64,000 nucleotides of DNA, taken from assembly GCA_037176725.1 (NCBI GenBank), contig JAZBRS010000077.1, positions 4,464,001 through 4,528,000 of the forward strand. The letters are read 5' to 3'. Below the pieces are notes generated by a model, which did not search any database, was not told the origin of the DNA, and worked only from the letters and a program-made list of their open reading frames with translations. Of this stretch, positions 29,808 through 43,100 are shown in pieces. This DNA comes from Posidonia oceanica. Lineage: Eukaryota > Streptophyta > Magnoliopsida > Alismatales > Posidoniaceae. Position numbers and translations under genes: made by a program. Each line of letters starts with the position of its first letter. The stretch's first letter is position 1.

Positions 29808-32800
29808 TGTTGACACCCCATCTTGGTAGGCTTGGACCCTTGGAGCCCTCTTGGTGATTGCTGGATCAAACCCCAACCAAACCCTAACCCTAATCCTCCT
29901 CTCTACCCTTCAAAAACAGCCCATTTTGACCTAAACCTTTACCCCCCTTCCCAACCTCAAAACCTAACCAAAATCCATAGGAAAACCCACCAACATCCAC
30001 TCAACAAGCCTACCCAAAAACCTAGAAATTTCCAAGCCTAACCCATTCCCAAAAACCATAGAAAACCTAGGTGAAACTACCCTTTTCCTACACCTTGAAA
30101 CCCCTCCAAAACCTCCTTAGAATCAAACCAAAACCTTAGACCCAAGACTTCAAAACCTAGACTACCCTCCCACCAATTTTCACTCCATTCTAAGACCATT
30201 AGGACCCTCTTTCACCCAAATTATCCTTTTCTCTCTCCGGGATTATCATTTTCTCCCTCCTCTCTCTCTCCTGATTATCATCTCCCTTTTTCCCCCTTTC
30301 TCATCCTTTTTTGGGTCTGGCTGTGGGCCCCCTCTGTGCTTCTACCCCTCCTCTATCCTATCCTGATTTTTACTTTATTTTTAACACTTTTTCTGAATTT
30401 TTAAAAATCGTTTTCCTCCAATCTATCCTTTCCCCTTTTATTCCCCTTTTTATTCCAGTTCTTCCCTCCTTCTCTTCCCCTTTTCTCCCTTTTGCAAAAA
30501 TCCACAAAAACCCATAAAAATCTGTAAAATCTCAAAACATAAAACAAGCAAATCAGTACACTAAGAAAAACAATTAAAAAATATTAAACAAGCAATTAAC
30601 AACTTAAACCTAACTAAATCAAGTTAAAAGAAAAACCAAACATGCAAACTAAAAAATGTAAAACAAATCAAAAGAAAACACTGAAAAATCAAGGAAAAAG
30701 CTAAAATAAAATCAAAACCCACCAAAAATAAAAACCCCATCAGAAGAATTAAAAAACAAACCCTAAAAAGAAGAATTAAAAATCAAACACTAAAACAAGC
30801 AATTAAAGAAGGCAAAAGACTTAACCTAATAAACATAAGAAAAACAAGTTAAAAACTTAATTAAAAAAGAAGAGAAAAACACATCTGAAAGACTTAAAAA
30901 ACATCCTATCAAACCAGAAAAATCCAACTAAAAACTTCAAGAAAAATCAACAAAATAAAAATCAAAACACAACTTAAAAGATTTAAGAAGGAAAAACCTT
31001 AACAAGACTACAACTTAAAAGTCTAAAAAACATCCTGATTAATGGGAAATTAAATCCTAAAAAATCCTAATTAATATCCTAAGTATCCAACAAGGGAAAT
31101 ACAATTTTTAAAACAATTTAAAAAAAGGTTTAACAAACATTTAATCAAGTGAAAACTAATTAAAAGCAAAACCAAAACCCTAAAATCCTAATCAAGCCCA
31201 AAACCCATTTAAACCACACTAATTAACCAAAAGGAGTCATTAAAAAATCTGTTTAAGATCCTGTTTCACAGCACAAGCACCTTAATATTTTTACTTATTT
31301 TTAATTTATTTTTTCCTATTTTATTTCCCCATTCTACCCTCTCTTTCTTTCTTCCTTCTTTCTTTCTTTCTTTCTTTCCTTATTGGGCTCAATCCGGCCC
31401 GTTTCTCCTTTTTTCTTTTTTTCTTTCTTTTTTCTCGGCCTGCAGCAGTCCGGCCCGTTTTCTCCTTCTTCTTCCTCCTTCTTCCTCGCGCTTCCACCGG
31501 ATTTCCTTCCCGCGAGCTCGCTGCTACAGATCTCCCTCCATCCATTTGAATTCGAAGCTCCGTCCTTTCATCTACAGCAGCTCGCCGCCCCTCCTTCATC
31601 TCAGCACCTTTTCCGGAGGCTTTGAATGCCGGTCGACTCGCCGACATCCATCGCGTCTGCTGCAGTGCCGCCGATGAGTTTGAATTCAGCAGCGCGCCAG
31701 CAGCAGCTCCGGATATAAGTCCCCGTTCCTTCCTTCAATCCGGGACGACCAGACCTTCATGTGCAAAGCCAGCAACGAGCAGCCTTCACCTTCAGAGCAA
31801 ACCAGAGAGTGAAGGAGCATTTTCCACTTCATCTCTTCCGCCTGAAACAACCTTCTTCTCTTCTTCTTTACCTCCTCCATTTCGAGAAAAAAGAGAGCAG
31901 TGAGAGTAGAGTTCGAGAGTCCTTGTGGCATCCCGGAGAGAAGCCTCCATTTCAGACCAATCCCCACATCCAATTCTCCTCTTTCCTTCTCTGAAATCTT
32001 CAGGAAACACCCTTCTTCCATTTCCAGCTGACCAACACCCTTCCCGGCCTTCATCCTTCTCCCAATTCCTTCCCCAAATTCACCCAGAAACTCAGTCATT
32101 CCCCAGCATCGTTCCCCAGCCATTCCACCACCTAACCTGCCCTGAAACATCACCTGAAGCCAACTACAACGCAACACCTTCCCTTTGCAATTTCCTCCAC
32201 TCTAGCCCACCACCTTCTCCCAAATTCTACCCAGAAGTTCACCACACATCCACCTTTCCAAAGCCCCGGCCATCAGACCTTCTCGTCCACCACAGACCTT
32301 AAAACCCACTACAAACACTTGGCCTTGCTTCTGTCAGAAATCAACCCGGACCTCCATTCCCTATCTACTCACACTAGAACCCATTCCAAAGCATCCGAAC
32401 TCCATCACCAGTGTCCCAGCAACCCATCGGAGCGCTCCATCCAAGCCGACGAGCAGCAACACCCCTCCCCGACCTCCGGCAGCAACCTATGAACCCAAAT
32501 CAGTCGAACCATCACCCGAGCTGCGAAGCTTCCGTCTGACTATCTAGGAAGCACCGGAGGAACATTCAGAAGCCGCTCCAACCTTCGCGAGCGACGGACG
32601 ACGCCCGCTGAGACCGAGCGATCTCCGCCGACCGGCTCTGGAACCACTGACGTCGGGGGAACGACTCAGACGCGGAAAGAGGTAAATTTTGCTTCCATTA
32701 GCTTCCTTTTCTTTTCCTCTCGCTTCCCCGCCCTTTAGACTAGCTTTTCCGGTCCTCCTGCTCCGTTTCCGCTCGCCGGTCCGGTCATCTTCTCCGGCAA

Positions 32801-35800
32801 CGTCCTCCGGTCTTCACGGCGCTCCAGCCAGCGGAACGCCATCCCGGTGATCCCCGGAGCTCCGCACGGACGTCAGGAGTCTCCTCCGGTCTTCAGAGTG
32901 CAGCTTCGCTGCGTCGAACGGCCGGACCGAGCTTCAGACCTTCTGTAGAGCTCCGGCGAACGCTCCGGCACGTTCCAGACAACGTCGTCCTCCACCGATT
33001 GCCGCCCTGCCTCCGCCAACTCCGGGAGCACCTCCTCCGCCCGACTGCGCATCCTCAGCCCCCCCCCGTCGGCGGCACGAACTCTGGAAGCTTCGTGCTA
33101 CAGTGATCGTCGCCGTCGACGATCAATACTGTGTCTTTATTTTTCAGTTTATATAGTTTTAGGGTAAACATTGCATGTCTGTCCTAAGTTTCCTCTTTTT
33201 TGCATTCCAGTCCTTATTTCATTTATTCTGCTTAGTTCTTAATTAAATACTTTGCTAAATTGCACGATCTATTTATAGTTTTCAATATTTGCAAGTAGAT
33301 CCCTTTACTGTGCTGTGCTGCTTTAGTATTTTGTAATTTAGTCCTCCTGTTTTCAGTTTTTGCACTTAGGTCCTGCACTTAATCAGTTCATTTATTTACT
33401 CATATTTTACCATACTGTATTGCATCCTGGCCCCTTGCATGTTTTTATTTTTGCATTTAAGTCCCATGCACTGTTAGAACTTAGGATTATTTTTTATTTT
33501 TCCATACTGCATTGCATTCCAAGTCCCTGCATTTTTCTATTTTTGCATTTAAGTCCATGCACTGTAGAAACATAGGTTCTGATTTTTATTTTTGGTTGAT
33601 GCATTGCATATTTGCCCCTCTACTTTATCATATTTGCAGTTAGGTCCATTTTAAATGGACAGTAACTGTGCTGCATGCATTTTAACTTACTGCATTGCAT
33701 TTTTAACCCCATGTTTTCCAGAAATTGCACTGTGGTCCTGTCATTTAAATTCCAGAGCATATTTTCCATACTAAATTGCATTTTTAGCCCTTGCATGATT
33801 TCAAAATCACACATAGGTCCTTGCATGTTTAAAAAAAATCATGTGAAAAGACCATTTTGCCCCTAGGTTGCATTTTAGCTCCTATGCCTACCAAATTGCA
33901 TACAGACCTTCCACTAGTACCCCCAGACTCCCCAGGACCTTGTTTTCTGGAAAATTTGCATTTTAGACCCTAGATTTTTTCAAAATTGCACTCTGCCCCC
34001 TTTTGGTTTCAAAATCTCTTCCAAAACATACCTTCTTCTCAAAACACCTTTCTGAGCCTAGTTTTTTGCCAAATAGACCCTTGTCTTCCCCTGTTTTCAA
34101 AGTCTTCTCCCGTGGAACCTTGTTTTCCGGGAAATTTGCACTTTTGGCCCCTCTCCTTTTCCAAAATGCTTTCTGAACTCCTGGTTTTTCCCAAATTACT
34201 TCTCTTTACTTTTCTTGCTTTTGCATACATCCTGCACTCATTTAGTCTTGCATTTTAGCATCTTCTTGCACACACTTAGCACTTCTAGCTCCCTTTCACT
34301 TGGGAGGCCCCTTTTGCACATCCCTAGGACCTCCTGAACACCTAGATCTGTTCTTCTCCCCTGTTCTGGCCCTTCTGCCTTGGAGTTGTGATATCTTTCA
34401 ATCCAGCCGTTGGATCTTCTCAAGTAAGCTGCCCAGGCGACCGCAGCGAAGCGCTCTTCAGCACAGACCAGACAGATTTCAGATCAGGCTCCCGGATTTC
34501 CAGGTATGTCCTCCTGAACCTTTGCATTGCATTCATTCGCATGCCATTTGCATAGTTTGCCTCGTTTTCGCTTTCGGTCTCTTTGAGCATGTAGAATAGG
34601 ACCTCCCCTTCTTGTCTATCAATTCCAATCCTCGTTTCGCGTTTCCCCGTGTGTTTTGCGTTGTGTTTTCCCTGGATTTGCCACTTAATGCGACTTTTTC
34701 CCCCTTTTCCACGATCCGATCGCATCGCGAGCTTTGGGCAGCGTGCGAGACACACCGTGGAGCGGTTTAGTGGGAAACGGTCACAAAGAGGCGGTAATCC
34801 CTCCGTTTGCCCACTCTCCCCTTTGCAGGTCTTTACACTTGCTCTGTGCGGCCCCGAACAGCGTCTGTTCTCACACACGCGTTGTCTTACCTCTCTTTGG
34901 CTTCTTCTGATCTTTTTCTTTGCATTAGCATTCGCATAGCTTTTCCGGGGTTTTGTTTCGCTGATTTTGCACCGTTTTGCGTGCCATTCTGCTTTCTTGC
35001 CTCGTTTCGCGCCCGTCTTGTTTTTCGCTTGCTTTGCATGCCGGTTTCGTTCTTTTTGCGTCGTATTGTGTGCCATTCTGTTTCATTGTCTCGTTTTGCG
35101 TGCCGCCTTACTTTTTTCGCTTGTTTTGCGCACCGGTTTCGCTCTTTCGCACCGTTTTGCGTGTCGTTCTCGTTTCTTGCCTCGTTTTGCGTGTTTTACG
35201 CCGTTTTCTCTTGCATGTCGATCCCATTGCATGGTTTTCACGCTGTTTTGTTTTCCTCACTTGCATTTGCATATAGGGCTGTGATGCTTACTGCCTGGAG
35301 TTCTCACGAGCTAGGTTTCGCCTGGTTCGGAACACGGACAGCGTAGCTGAGCACTTAGAGAGCACGTTTACTTCCCTGCCTTGCATTTTCCCACTTAGAG
35401 CACTCCTTGAGCATTCATTTAGGCATTCAATCCTGCATTTCCCTGCATATGCGAGCGTAAGCCTAGAAAGACCGATTCTCGGGCGTGTCGGGGGTGCCTA
35501 ACACCTTCCCCGCGCGTAACAGGAGTCCTTGCCCTGTCTTCTGGCCCGCAATGACCATATTGCCCCTATCCTAGGCTAGAGTCATCACATTTGCATTCAT
35601 TTGCATTTGTTTTCCTTTGCATTGCTTTGCTTTGCATTTCTTTCTTGGTTTTGCGTGTTAATTCATGCATTTCCCCCGGTTTTCCTTGTCTCCCGTTAAT
35701 AGACATGGTGGCGACTCTGATTTGTCTTATCTCTCCCTTTTCTCCTTGATTTTAAGTGTTTTCGAGTTGAGCCTCTTCCTCGGATCTCAATCGCCGCTAA

Positions 35801-35833
35801 ATAGCGAGCCTGGTTCCGATCGGGATCACTACA
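29808..35833 (+). repeat. Element B 3' LTR (6026 bp)
   Basis: It has the same length as the 5' LTR with no net indel. I counted about 28 single-base differences by eye (for instance at 29827, 30255, 31608, 33075, 34829 and 35827), mostly transitions. It ends GATCACTACA where the first LTR ends GATCGCTACA. The short gap between copies in sequence supports recent insertion. Confidence 0.97.
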
Positions 35834-35838
35834 GGGAG
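35834..35838 (+). repeat. Target-site duplication of B, right copy (GGGAG)
   Basis: GGGAG follows the CA end of the 3' LTR and matches 6736-6740. The sequence after it, CCACCACTCAG, continues A's internal region just as CCACCACCAAT follows GGGAG in B at 23172. Confidence 0.95.
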
Positions 35839-36891
35839 CCACCACTCAGTGAACACGGGCGAAATGCCCAAACACCTAAGGACTTACACTCCTAGAAAAA
35901 TGCTAGGCGTTAGCTAGAAAAGAACACATGTCTAGGCCTAGGTGCATAAGAAAAGGAAAAAAGAGAAAGCTAAAGTTCACACCCGAAGATCCTAGCCCCC
36001 ATGTCTCAAAAAGCCAGGCACCCATTTCCTCTAGGGTAGGGATAGCGGAGACCTGCAAGCCTAAAAAAAAAAGAAGAAAAGAAGAAGGAGAAAGAGAAAC
36101 AACAAGAAGAAAAAAGAATGATAGAAAAGAAAAAAAGAGAATGATAGAAAAGAAAAAAAGGGAGAACAAAAGTCAACTCCAAAAATGAAGGCAAGTAGAG
36201 CAATCCCGCACCTTTCACCTACCCCAGAGAAGAGTCAAAATTCAAGCCAGGTCCTCCTTGTCTCTAAGACAGGAATGGGGAGAGCCCTGCACACCTATAT
36301 AGAAGCAAAAGAGGCAAGAAAAAGGAAAAGAGTAAGTGTAAGTCCTTGAGAGTTTGGCATGGAGCCTGTCCTCTCTACACCACCACCAATCATCACCAAC
36401 ACCCTTTCCTAGAGTGCCACCAACAAGTTAGGAGTCTGAGTAGAGTCCAATGAGTCAGGAACCGCTCCCTTCCTATACAGCAGGCACCAAAGCACTCCGT
36501 ATACTGAGGGCAAAGCATACCAATCATAAATCATGCATACATCTGCACCATCAATCACCCTTTTCCTTCTCTCATTCTGCTCTGCAAAACTTGCCTCAAC
36601 ACTGAGACAGTACTCCTACTGAGCATAGGTTGACCTCCTCCGAGCTACACTGGTCCAGAGCTCCTACCGCCCCCTGCCTGTATAGATAGAACGCCCCTTT
36701 GTTAAAATGTGCTTACGTCTCTGTGCTTTGAATGCTAACTGCTAAACATAGTTGAACTGCCTTACTAGCTTCAGAATCTGGTTATCAGTCAGTGATTATA
36801 TGCCTATGTGAAATCTGATGATCTACAGTCTTGGTAACAGGTACCTGAAGATTCTGCAGCAGCCATCTGCCTACATTCTGCGGCCTGTGTA
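35839..36891 (+). other. Element A leader of the broken accessory gene
   Basis: It is homologous to 23172-24413 of B, with an A/G-rich stretch at 36060-36175. No gene is supported; the small open frames are low-complexity and differ from those of B. Confidence 0.6.
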
Positions 36892-38093
36892 ATGGGTTTC
36901 CCTACCTTAGTGACCCTAGTGCATTACTCTGAGACCCTGCGAGAGTGGATCAGCAAGCTCACAAAGATGACTGCGAAAAGCTGTGCCTATGGGGCATTCC
37001 AACCAAACTGCTGAAGGCCGCTGATGTAGAAGTGAGCCGCCATCTTCTGTGTGCCACTACAAGATTCTGGAAACCGGCGCACCACGTCTTCCGCTTTAGC
37101 AGAACTGAACTAACACCCACACAGAAAGAAGTGCACCGGATCTGCGGCTTCTCCAAGATCATGGGACCGCCTATCTTCATGAGGCGTGATGGATACATCA
37201 CAGTCCTGAGCCAGCTGACTAGACTCTCTACTCAAAGCTGCCAGCAAAGGCTGATCTGTACTAGCAGGCCCACGCCCCTGCTTCACCTAGCGTACTTTGA
37301 TGATACTATGGGAAAGCGCGCTAAACTCAGAGACGAGCTGTGGTTCCAAGGGTTTGTCACCCGCTTCCTAGGCGAGCTGATCTTTACTCATGGTCGAATG
37401 AAAGTGGCCATCGAGATCGTTGAAATAGCACTTGCTGTGGTGACCTGGCAGATAGACCTGGCACTGGTTGTCCTGGCAGAGACATATCGCGGGCTGGACC
37501 GTGTCTCGCATCGCTGCCGCCACTTCCATGGCTGCAGAGCACTTATACAGGTCTGGCTAGCCACACACTTAGAGATGGACCTTCTGCGCCCCCAAGTGCA
37601 TGCTTTTGAAGCCTACTGCAACAGCGGCCATGCCAAGACAATCAAGAGCGTCAAGGAAGAATACGAGAAGCTATCAGAGCTGACGGATGACGCAGTAACT
37701 TGGCGTATCATCCCCTCCGTGGCCGAACCATTCACTGTCTTCTTCAACACACGCGACATGCAACTGGTCGTGCGACCAGGATTCACTACGGGTGTGGAAT
37801 ACCACCCTATCAGGGTCATGCGGTAGTTTGGCTTCTGGCAGGGCGCCTTCGTCGACAGCACAGTGCCCAAGCTTCTTCAGACATATCCCCTCAGTACAAC
37901 TGCTGCAACAAAAGAGCTGGCCAATCTAATGTAGCATGGAGTGCGATCGATAGACATCGCAGCTGCGAGAGGCATAGGATGCACCCCTGAGTACGTGACC
38001 GAGGTGCAAGAGCTCTGGCCCATCAATGAAATCCCACCAGGCGGCCCCCTGTTCCCTGACTCCAGGAAATCAAAGAAAGCCCGAACCAGCTAG
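36892..38093 (+). pseudogene. Element A accessory gene (DUF7745-like), broken
   Basis: It aligns along its length with the intact B gene and starts at the same ATG (MGFPTL). A one-base loss near 36960 shifts the frame after the first two dozen codons. In-frame TAG codons at 37824-37826 and about 37932 replace CAG codons of B. The end TAG 38091-38093 matches B. Between these breaks a 280-residue stretch keeps the family blocks (FWKPAHHVFRF, LAETYRGLDRVSHRCRHFHGC, DDAVTWRI). A therefore had the gene before it decayed, so it is part of this element lineage and not a chance capture by B. Confidence 0.92.
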
Positions 38094-38425
38094 GGCACTT
38101 ATGCAGCTGCTAGTTTAGTTTTCTTTCAAGTTATGCTGTATCTTTTGGCCTGCCACAGGCATGTAATCAACAGTTCTATCAATGCAAAAGTGTTTTGTGC
38201 CGTCTGCTTGCACTTCAAAACTACTTAATGCATTTCATAATCCTTGCCAATCACATCTTGAGGCCCTTGGCTAGACTTGCTGCCAAAATGATGCAGGAAA
38301 GTCCTCAGCAATCAATCCAGATGCCAGAATCTCTGCAGACCCGTGCTGTCAAGTCAAGCCATCAAGCGCACCCGGCCGAGTCTCCGTAGGGTTGGTACCC
38401 CAAACTACTCGTTTGACAAACACGT
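38094..38425 (+). other. Element A accessory gene 3' flank
   Basis: Counterpart of 25617-25900 of B. It includes a single shortened T1-like unit near 38385-38415 (GGGTTGGTACCCCAAACTAC). No gene is seen. Confidence 0.5.
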
Positions 38426-39580
38426 CAGTTTTGTCTATCCTTTGCTTTTCGATGCCAGGGGTGCTTCGGCTGTCCCCTGGTATCATCCTGATACCAAGGG
38501 CATCTTTTTCAGATGTCCTGTGGTATTATGTCCTATTGTTCCCCGTCGATATACCTAGATGTCACAGGCTCCAATCTTCCTAGCTGATAAGTCTGTCATC
38601 TTATCAATCCATCACCTTTTCGGCTGATGGCCGTTAAACATCACCTTTCTGGCTGATGGCCGTTAAACATCACATTTCCGGCGGATGGCTGTTAAACATC
38701 ACATTTCCGGCTGATGGCCGTTAAGCATCACCTTTCCAGCTGATGGCCGTTAAATATCGCTTCTGGTTGATAGGACCGTAAACTATCACTTCCGGTTGAT
38801 AGGACCGTAAACTATCACTTCCGGTTGATAGGACCGTAAACTATCGCTTCCAGTTGATGACTGTTAATCATCACTTCCTGGCTGATAAGTCCAACATCTT
38901 CTCAATTCATCCCTCTTCGGCTGATGATCCGAAACTCATCACTCTTCGGCTGATGATCCGAAACTCATCACCCTTTCGGCTGATATCCAGTACTATCACT
39001 CGCAATTGCACCTTTTCGGTTGATAGGATCGTAAACAATCGCATCCGATTGATAGGACCATAAACTATCGCTTCCGATTGATAGGACTGTAAACTATCAC
39101 TCCCGATTGATAGGACCGTAAACTATCGCTCTTCGGCTGATGATCCGAAACTCATCGCTCTTCGACTGATGATCCAAAACTCATCACCTTTTCGGCTGAT
39201 ATCCAGTAACTATCACCTGCAATTGTGTTTTCCGGCTGATATCCAGTAACTATCACTCACAACTGCACCTTTCCGGTTGATAGGACCGTAAACTATCGCT
39301 TCCGGTTGATAGGACCGTAAACTATCACTTCCGGTTGATAGGACCGTAAACTATCGCTCTTTGGCTGATGATCCAAAATTCATCACCCTTTCGGCTGATA
39401 TCCAGTAACTATCACGTGCAGTTGTGTTTTCCGGCTGATATTCAGTAACTATCACCCTTTCCGGTTGATAGGGCCGTAAACTATCACCTCCGATTGATAG
39501 AACTGTAAACTATCGTTCCCCGCTAATGATCCGAAACTCATCTCCTTCGATCGATAAGTCTGATAACTTATCACTTCCTT
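38426..39580 (+). repeat. Element A hairpin repeat field
   Basis: This is a long run of short hairpins of the same design as array T3 of B: GATAG/CTATC around GACCGTAAA, GATG/CATC around GCCGTTAAA, GATGA/TCATC around TCCGAAAC, and GATA/TATC around TCCAGTAAC. At 38474-38484 and 38490-38500 lies the CCCCTGGTATC / GATACCAAGGG hairpin. The GATGA and GATG stems are much commoner here than in B, so the array has been rebuilt separately in each element. Confidence 0.9.
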
Positions 39581-40087
39581 CGCACGACTTTGTCCCAGAA
39601 AGATGAAGTCCTGCATCTCTCTGCGACAGGAGAGGGTGCCCCTCTCCCTTCACACCTCTTTTGTTTCGGTTGCCCCTCTTCTGCGCGGCTCCAGCCGCCA
39701 TGCTTGCTTGCTTGCTCCCTCGGGCGGGGATAGGCTACCGCTTTTTCCCCTCTCCGTTGCGCAAGTTTGGACTAGCTGCCAAATTTTCACGTTGCATCGC
39801 AGTTTCTCTTAGCATCCTTTTGCATCAATTCTGCACTTCATTTTTATAACATTGCATGCTAGACTAATTGCATTGCATCATTAGCATTGCATCGCATTAG
39901 CATACAATGCATACATTGCCTTCCATCAACATCTGCATCCGCATCCGTATCTAGCATTTCGGCATTGGGTCACGATTTTCGGTGCATCCGCCAAATAAGT
40001 GGCTCACGCCAAAAGCGTTTGGCTCTCTAGTCAAATGGGGTGTCTTGTCAACCCTGAGCAGCGGCCTCGGTCTCCTTGACCTCGCTC
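39581..40087 (+). other. Element A 3' untranslated end
   Basis: Homologous to 29251-29794 of B. No gene is seen. Confidence 0.6.
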
Positions 40088-40100
40088 AGGGAGGGGCATC
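40088..40100 (+). promoter_or_regulatory. Element A polypurine tract
   Basis: AGGGAGGGGCATC lies directly before TGTTGACACT and is identical to that of B. Confidence 0.8.
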
Positions 40101-43100
40101 TGTTGACACTCCATTTTGATAGGCTGAATTAGTGGATCTCTCTCTGGTGGCTTCAAAACCCTAAATCCTTTTCTCAAACACAAAACCCTTCCATTTCAAA
40201 ACCCCAAACCCTTTTCAAATCTAAAACCCTTCTTTTAAACCCTAATCCAAACCCTAAACCTCACAAAAACCTTAGAAAACCTAGGTAAAACAATCCTGAA
40301 ATCCCCCCAAAACCCAAAACCACAACCCATTTCAAACCTAAACCCTAAACCCTTCCAAAACCATTCAAAAATGCCATTTAAAACCATAGAAAATCCTAGA
40401 TTAAACCTTAGGTCAAACCCTAGAAACCCTAGGTCACACACCCACACAAAACCCCTCCAAATTCAAGTCATTATCCTCCCTATCTCTCCTCATTATCCTT
40501 TTCTCTCTCTTCATTATCCTCCTTCTTCAAACTCATCATTAGTCTCCATTCAACACTCCTAAAAACAACTAAAGAGAAAAATCCAACCAGAGAAATAAAT
40601 CAAACACTAAAAAACAATTCAAAAGAAAACCTAATTAAAGAACCTAAGGAAAAAACCAAGAAAAACCTAATCAAAAACCTAGAAAATCCCATTCAAAATC
40701 TAAGAAAATAGATTAAAAATCTAAGAAAACAAATTAAAATCTAAGAAAACAAATCAAAACCTTGGGAAACATTTCAAATAAACTTAAAAAAAAAACAATT
40801 CAAGAAAAACAATTAAAAAACATTAAAGAAAACAAAGTAAAAGTCCAAGAAAAAAAAGAGAAGAAGAAAAGAAAAAGACAATAAAAAAAAACTCAGAGAA
40901 GAATCAGAAACAAACAAACAAAAACAATTAAAAAAGAAAAGCATAAGAAAAACAATCAAAAACCCTAATTAAAAAATTTTAACAAAGAAACAATTAATCA
41001 AAGAAAAAAAAAGGAAAAAAACACATAAGGATAAAACCAATTAAAAAACTTAAACAAATTAACAAACTTAAAAACAATTAACAATTAAAATCGAAAGGGA
41101 AAAACTTAATCAAATTAAAAACTTAAAAACAATTAACGAACTTAAAATTGAAAAGAAAAACTTAAAATCAAAAGACAAACCTAAATCAAGAGGAAAATTT
41201 AAACAATTAAAACAATCAGGAAAAAAAAACTTAAAAAACTATTAACAAACTTAAACGAATGATTAAAAGGAAAACCTAAAAAATAACTATTTAAAGTTCT
41301 AAAACAAATCCAAAAAAAAACAAAACCCAATTTCCCTTTTTTTTCTCCTTTTTCTCCCTTCCGTATTCATCTTTTTTCTCCTTCTTTTCCTCCTTTCCCT
41401 TTCCTTTTTATTTTTTCTTTCTTTCTCCACCAAGGCCCGGCCCACTCTCCTTCCTCTTCTTCTTTTTCTTTTTTTCTTTTTCACTGTGCAGCCGGCCCAA
41501 CCCATCTCTTCCCTTCCTTCTTCTTCTTCCTCCTGCTTCTCTTCTCCCTCTTAGCCACCACAAACGACAGCACCTCCCTCCCATTTTTCTTTGAATTTCT
41601 GATAGCCTCCATCACTTCCTCCATCACCCATGACCTCACCATGCTCCCATGACCTCCATCACCACCATGCTCTTGCCAGCAGCCATGCCTCCTCTCACAG
41701 CAGCCACCATGCTCCCCACTGCTAGAGAATCCACCCAAACCCATTCACCCCCAGGATCCTTCTCCCTCTCTTAGCCCCGGGCAATTGGAACCTCCAGAGA
41801 GCCACCTGCACGCACCTAGAGCACCTCGAGATTCTCAGCCACCTTCAACAATCTAGAATCCCTAAGCACCAGCCCAGAATTCCACCACAATTCCCAGGAT
41901 CCACCACAAACACTTTGCACAGCCAACTGCCCAAAAATCTCCAAAACTCCACATTGCATTCCTCAGGCCTTACCAACCCAATTGAACCACCTCTCCACAC
42001 TCACCAGACCTCCACCTAGCCGCCGGAGCCTCCACCTTGGCTTCCAGAGCCCCAAAACCTCCGGACGACCACTCTGCACCGAACTCTGGTGAGCAAAAGC
42101 CACCTTCGGACCTGGCACTGCGCAGCTGCTCCCTCGCCGTCTACAAAGCACCGTATCGATCCCAGGAGCACGCCGAGGCCTTCGCTGCGCTCTACGGCCG
42201 CTCCAGTAGCGCTCCGCACCTTTGCCTGCGAACTCCAGTGATCTCCGCATCGTCAGCATGCTCCGGACAGCTCCTCACCTAATCTCTTCGTCCAGGGGGT
42301 TCGCCTGAAGCTCCTCTAGCTCACTTGCCTTTTATTTCTTTTTTTCGTCGCTTGTGCACGTCTCCTAAGCTCGTTGGACCTCACCTTCTTCCCTGGCGAC
42401 GTCGCCGGCGCACGCAGGGCTCCCTTCTTTTCCTTCTCTAGCCCCCAGACGTCCCTCCATAGCTCCAAGTCCCTCCGCGCGCCGTTCCAACCCCTTCTTC
42501 TTTGGCTCCAGCGTCCGCACTGACGAGCAACTGGCACCACCGCACCCTGCCTCCGATCCTCCGCTCCACTTCTGCAGCTCCGCCGTGACTCCTTCGGATG
42601 CCTCCGAGCGCCGGGTGACCTCCGGCAACTCCTCCTTTTCTCCTCCTTCCTTCTCCTCCTCCTCTGCCTTTCTTTGCTTTTTTTTCGTTTCTCTTCGCAT
42701 ATTACTGTAGCATTGTGCATGCATTTTTATTTTTTTGTTTCATTTACATTATGCTAAAGTGCGTTAGTTTTTTTTATTTACATGTTAGTCCTTTATTTAT
42801 TTAGAATACTGTGCTTGCATCTAGTTAGCTCATTTATTTTTATTTTGAAACCATGCCACATTGCAGTTTGTCCCCTGATGTTTTGCTTCTTTGCACATGG
42901 GTCCTTTGCTATGTTATTAACATGTGATTGTTTGGGTTATTTGCAACTTGGCCCTCACGTTTATTTCATCTGCATCTTAATCCTGTCACAGTTGATATTT
43001 CATTTAATCATTCATTTAAACTATATTGCATTTAAGTAAAATACTGCAGCTTTGTTTATTTGCTTTCCAGTCCCTCTGAACTACTGTAGTTTTAAGTTTA

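Larger units (their letters stand above)
6741..35833 (+). mobile_element. Element B: nearly intact 29-kb Tat/Ogre-type LTR retrotransposon
   Basis: The element is bounded by two 6026-bp LTRs (6741-12766 and 29808-35833) starting TG and ending CA. It carries a primer site after the first, a polypurine tract before the second, and GGGAG duplications outside. Its internal region of 17,041 bp holds gag, pol, an accessory gene and a repeat field. Apart from one TAG between gag and pol, the coding region is open for about 2,900 codons, so the copy is young. Classification as Tat/Ogre follows from the archaeal-type RNase H after the RT-linked RNase H, the very long LTRs and the repeat-filled 3' region. 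No separate ORF1 upstream of gag, known in Ogre, is visible. Confidence 0.97.

Noticed and set aside
34420..35076. 218-codon minus-strand frame in the 3' LTR
   Set aside because: In the otherwise near-identical 5' LTR the same frame is cut to 118 codons by one base change, so it is not maintained.
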